IMG/VR virus record: IMGVR_UViG_3300017987_000006
Location: 1-64,000 of that record
DNA: 64,000 nucleotides
Strand: one strand, 5' to 3'
Source of the DNA: a virus
Positions 62,322 to 64,000 of the stretch are shown piece by piece. Below the pieces are notes generated by a model, which did not search any database, was not told the DNA's origin, and was given only the letters and a program-made list of their open reading frames with translations. Made by a program: the position numbers and the translations under genes. Within the stretch, counting starts at the first letter, position 1. Every line of letters starts with the position of its first letter.

Positions 62322-63113
62322 GTGAACCCGCTCGACGATGTCATAGAGGCTCTCGACATCCAGGAGGAGATGGAGAAGGAGAGCTTCGCCTTTCGGCCAA
62401 AGAAGCCGTTTAGTCAGCGGGAGCACGACGAGCTCCAGATGTGGCAGACTTGGAATTCCAAGGGGAGGAAGCCGAACCACTTGAGGCCCCTGGTCAAGTC
62501 GCTCCAACCGCTGGTACAACATCGCGCAAAGATCTTCCAGAACAAGCTGCGGGACATCCCACCCGCAGCGATCGAGGCGGAGTTCGACGATCGGTTGCTG
62601 GACGCCCTGTCCACGTTCAACCCAGAAAAGGGCCGGATGAAGACGTGGGTGACACGGAATCTGATGAAGGCCAACCGGTTCATCAACACCTACCAGAACC
62701 CGGGCCGCATCGGTGAGAAGCGGATATACGACATCTCGAAGTTTCAGAACGCTGAGGGATTCCTAAGAGATCAACTTGGTAGATCGCCAACGGTTCACGA
62801 GATCGCAGATCATGCCAAGATGCCGGTACGCGAGGCCGAGCTGTTGCGTTCAGAGGTCCGTAAGGCGATGCCCATCGGCCAGCTTGAGGTAGACCCAACC
62901 ATCGTCAGGCCATCCAGGACAAAGGAGGTCATGCGGCTTCTTCCATACGATTTGACTCCTGATGAGAACGCGGTGTTTGAGTATGTGCATGGGGTGGCTG
63001 GAAAGCCTAAACTTGGGACAAACGACATAGCGAAGAAGATGGGACTCAGTGCCCCAAAAGTCTCCAGGATCAAAAGCCAGATAGCAACGAAGTGGCGCAA
63101 GTACGATGGCTGA
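62322..63113 (+). CDS. Sigma-70-family factor (regions 2-4), probable late sigma
   Basis: 263 residues from GTG 62322. Region 2: LVKSLQPLVQHRAKIF, then DALSTFNPEKGRMKTWVTRN and FINTYQNPG (about 57-128), with the helix that recognises the -10 element. Region 3: FLRDQLGRSPTVHEIADHAK (about 147-166). Region 4: LTPDENAVFEYVHG and GTNDIAKKMGLSAPKVSRIK (about 211-251), a helix-turn-helix. It should direct RNA polymerase to phage promoters. Located inside the virion block, like phage late sigma factors. The short TATAAG promoters elsewhere are candidates for its targets, unproven. Confidence 0.75.
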   Translation: MNPLDDVIEALDIQEEMEKESFAFRPKKPFSQREHDELQMWQTWNSKGRKPNHLRPLVKSLQPLVQHRAKIFQNKLRDIPPAAIEAEFDDRLLDALSTFNPEKGRMKTWVTRNLMKANRFINTYQNPGRIGEKRIYDISKFQNAEGFLRDQLGRSPTVHEIADHAKMPVREAELLRSEVRKAMPIGQLEVDPTIVRPSRTKEVMRLLPYDLTPDENAVFEYVHGVAGKPKLGTNDIAKKMGLSAPKVSRIKSQIATKWRKYDG

Positions 63114-63330
63114 TAGTCAAAAGAAGATCGCCAGAGATCGAAGGCTCGAACAGCTCGAGCAAGCAGTGCAGCAGTACGCGCTACGGAAGAAGGAGCGTTT
63201 GGAGGCGGACGTGGCATTTATGCAGTCCGTCATCGATAGCAGGACTGGGGCCGGACAGCTCTCTAGTCAATCGGTGTTCGACGCATCAAACCTTTTGGCT
63301 GAGAGCATTAACAGATTCTTGGAGGGGTAA
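63106..63330 (+). CDS. Hypothetical helical protein (74 aa)
   Basis: Overlaps the sigma gene by 8 bases. Charged helices (DRRLEQLEQAVQQYALRKKE; DASNLLAESINRFLEG) with a small turn between them; likely oligomeric. Function unknown. Confidence 0.65.
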   Translation: MADSQKKIARDRRLEQLEQAVQQYALRKKERLEADVAFMQSVIDSRTGAGQLSSQSVFDASNLLAESINRFLEG

Positions 63331-63615
63331 ATGAGTGGAGAAAAGACGGGCGTGTTGGAGCTGGAGCCGGATGAGATTATGGCTGTGGAGTTAGTCATGA
63401 CCAAGAGCCTTCTGGCATCGTACAAAGAGAAGTCGGCCTCGTTGCAGATCGAGCTGTTGAAACATCAGCTCCAGCAGGTACGTGATGAGGCGGCCAAGGC
63501 AGCACGTGATGAGGCAATCCTGCTGGCCAAGCTGGGGACAGCACGAGGTTTGGGGGGTAGGATAGTGTCGGCAAAGTCGATAGGTGGGGGCCGTCTGGCC
63601 TACGAAGTAGAGTAA
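63331..63615 (+). CDS. Hypothetical protein (94 aa)
   Basis: Starts in the base after the upstream stop; GGAGGGGTAA precedes. A coiled coil (LQIELLKHQLQQVRDEAAK) and a Gly-rich end (GLGGRIVSAKSIGGGRL). Function unknown. Confidence 0.65.
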   Translation: MSGEKTGVLELEPDEIMAVELVMTKSLLASYKEKSASLQIELLKHQLQQVRDEAAKAARDEAILLAKLGTARGLGGRIVSAKSIGGGRLAYEVE

Positions 63616-63661
63616 GATATTTCCCATCGGGGCGGCGTTGTTGTAGAATCGGAGCAACGAA

Positions 63662-63952
63662 ATGGCAGTAGTTGCCAGAAAGAGAGACCCACTCTCGGAA
63701 CGGATAAGGGAGCGAGTCGAACTGACTGGCGCTCTGGATGGGGTGAACAGGACTTACTCGATTCCGGATGTGCAGGGAGCAATCCACGTGCCACCAAAAA
63801 GACAGGTGAAGGTCTGGCATGGGACGAGAATGGTTCAGCCATCTGAGTTTGACGTTACGGAGGCGTCGCCTGGGGTCGTTACAGCGGTGACTTTGATCTT
63901 CGCGCCGCACAGCACGGGAAAAGTCTACGCGGACTATGTGACCGCAAGCTAA
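63662..63952 (+). CDS. Hypothetical protein (96 aa)
   Basis: GGAG 7 bases before the ATG. Beta-rich domain (GALDGVNRTYSIPDV; KRQVKVWHGTRMVQP; GVVTAVTLIFAPHSTGKVY), like small Ig- or adhesion-type domains of virion proteins. A TAGAAT lies 12 bases upstream. Role in virion is likely by position only. Confidence 0.6.
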   Translation: MAVVARKRDPLSERIRERVELTGALDGVNRTYSIPDVQGAIHVPPKRQVKVWHGTRMVQPSEFDVTEASPGVVTAVTLIFAPHSTGKVYADYVTAS

Positions 63953-63976
63953 CAATTCTGGAAGGAGTGCACGAAA

Positions 63977-64000
63977 ATGACAGTACGACCAGGTCTGATC
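63977..64000 (+). CDS. Start of a gene cut by the window end
   Basis: ATG 63977 after GGAAGGAGTGC, with eight codons (MTVRPGLI) before the window ends. The good ribosome site and operon spacing make it a likely structural gene of the virion block. Confidence 0.6.

Noticed and set aside
1-64000. Integrase, transposase, attachment sites or prophage boundaries
   Set aside because: No such gene and no tRNA-flanked direct repeats were seen anywhere in the window.

Overview
The window looks like a stretch of a large double-stranded DNA tailed phage genome. It carries a very long tape-measure-like protein followed by tail/baseplate-type genes, a peptidoglycan amidase (endolysin), two sigma-factor-like proteins, a GroES-like co-chaperonin, a DNA ligase, a Spo11/Topo VI A-like protein, a proofreading-type exonuclease and one tRNA. 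These sit among about a hundred small, tightly packed genes that usually overlap by 4-20 bases. No integrase, excisionase or insertion sequence is visible, so a lytic lifestyle is the default inference. The host cannot be named. The DNA is GC-rich, and besides Shine-Dalgarno-led genes there are three probable leaderless genes with a -10 box 7-8 bases before ATG.

Layout. Bases 1-12,625 are a rightward operon starting inside a RecD2-like helicase and running through small genes, a metallopeptidase, a P-loop kinase, a HAD phosphatase and a sigma-region-4 protein; it ends at a strong hairpin terminator (about 12,660). Bases 12,738-39,361 are a second rightward series with its own leaderless promoters (12,700 and 13,370). 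It holds a gene pair with a possible -1 frameshift site (14,745), the Mini-A-like protein, many zinc-ribbon and winged-helix proteins, GroES, a DUF3223/HNH-like protein, the endolysin, a DnaQ-like exonuclease and a membrane-anchored metzincin. Bases 39,362-40,611 contain no gene. Bases 40,612-50,485 are a leftward operon (RAMP-like protein, about 19 small genes, ATP-dependent DNA ligase, regulators). Bases 50,590-52,132 hold a few small genes and a CAT-anticodon tRNA with terminators. Bases 52,227-64,000 are the rightward virion block: tape measure, tail/baseplate proteins, small virion-associated proteins and a complete sigma factor.

How it fits together. The left and middle blocks look like early/middle accessory, nucleotide-handling and regulatory genes; the right block is late structural. 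The sigma factor next to the tail genes could drive late transcription, and the coiled-coil sigma-region-4 protein in the early block may redirect host polymerase. GroES probably helps fold virion proteins, and the amidase lyses the host.

The most unusual item is the 1.1-kb gene-free region 39,500-40,612. It is not random: it is a chain of about 34 units, each a GTC trinucleotide followed by 3-9 pentanucleotides that almost always begin with G. Distances between successive GTC nodes are therefore nearly all 23, 28, 33, 38 or 48 bases (3 mod 5). The array ends exactly at the stop codon of the leftward RAMP-like gene, and a terminator facing leftward lies beyond its far end, so it may be transcribed as a C-phased 3' RNA of that gene. 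I know of no described element with this architecture.
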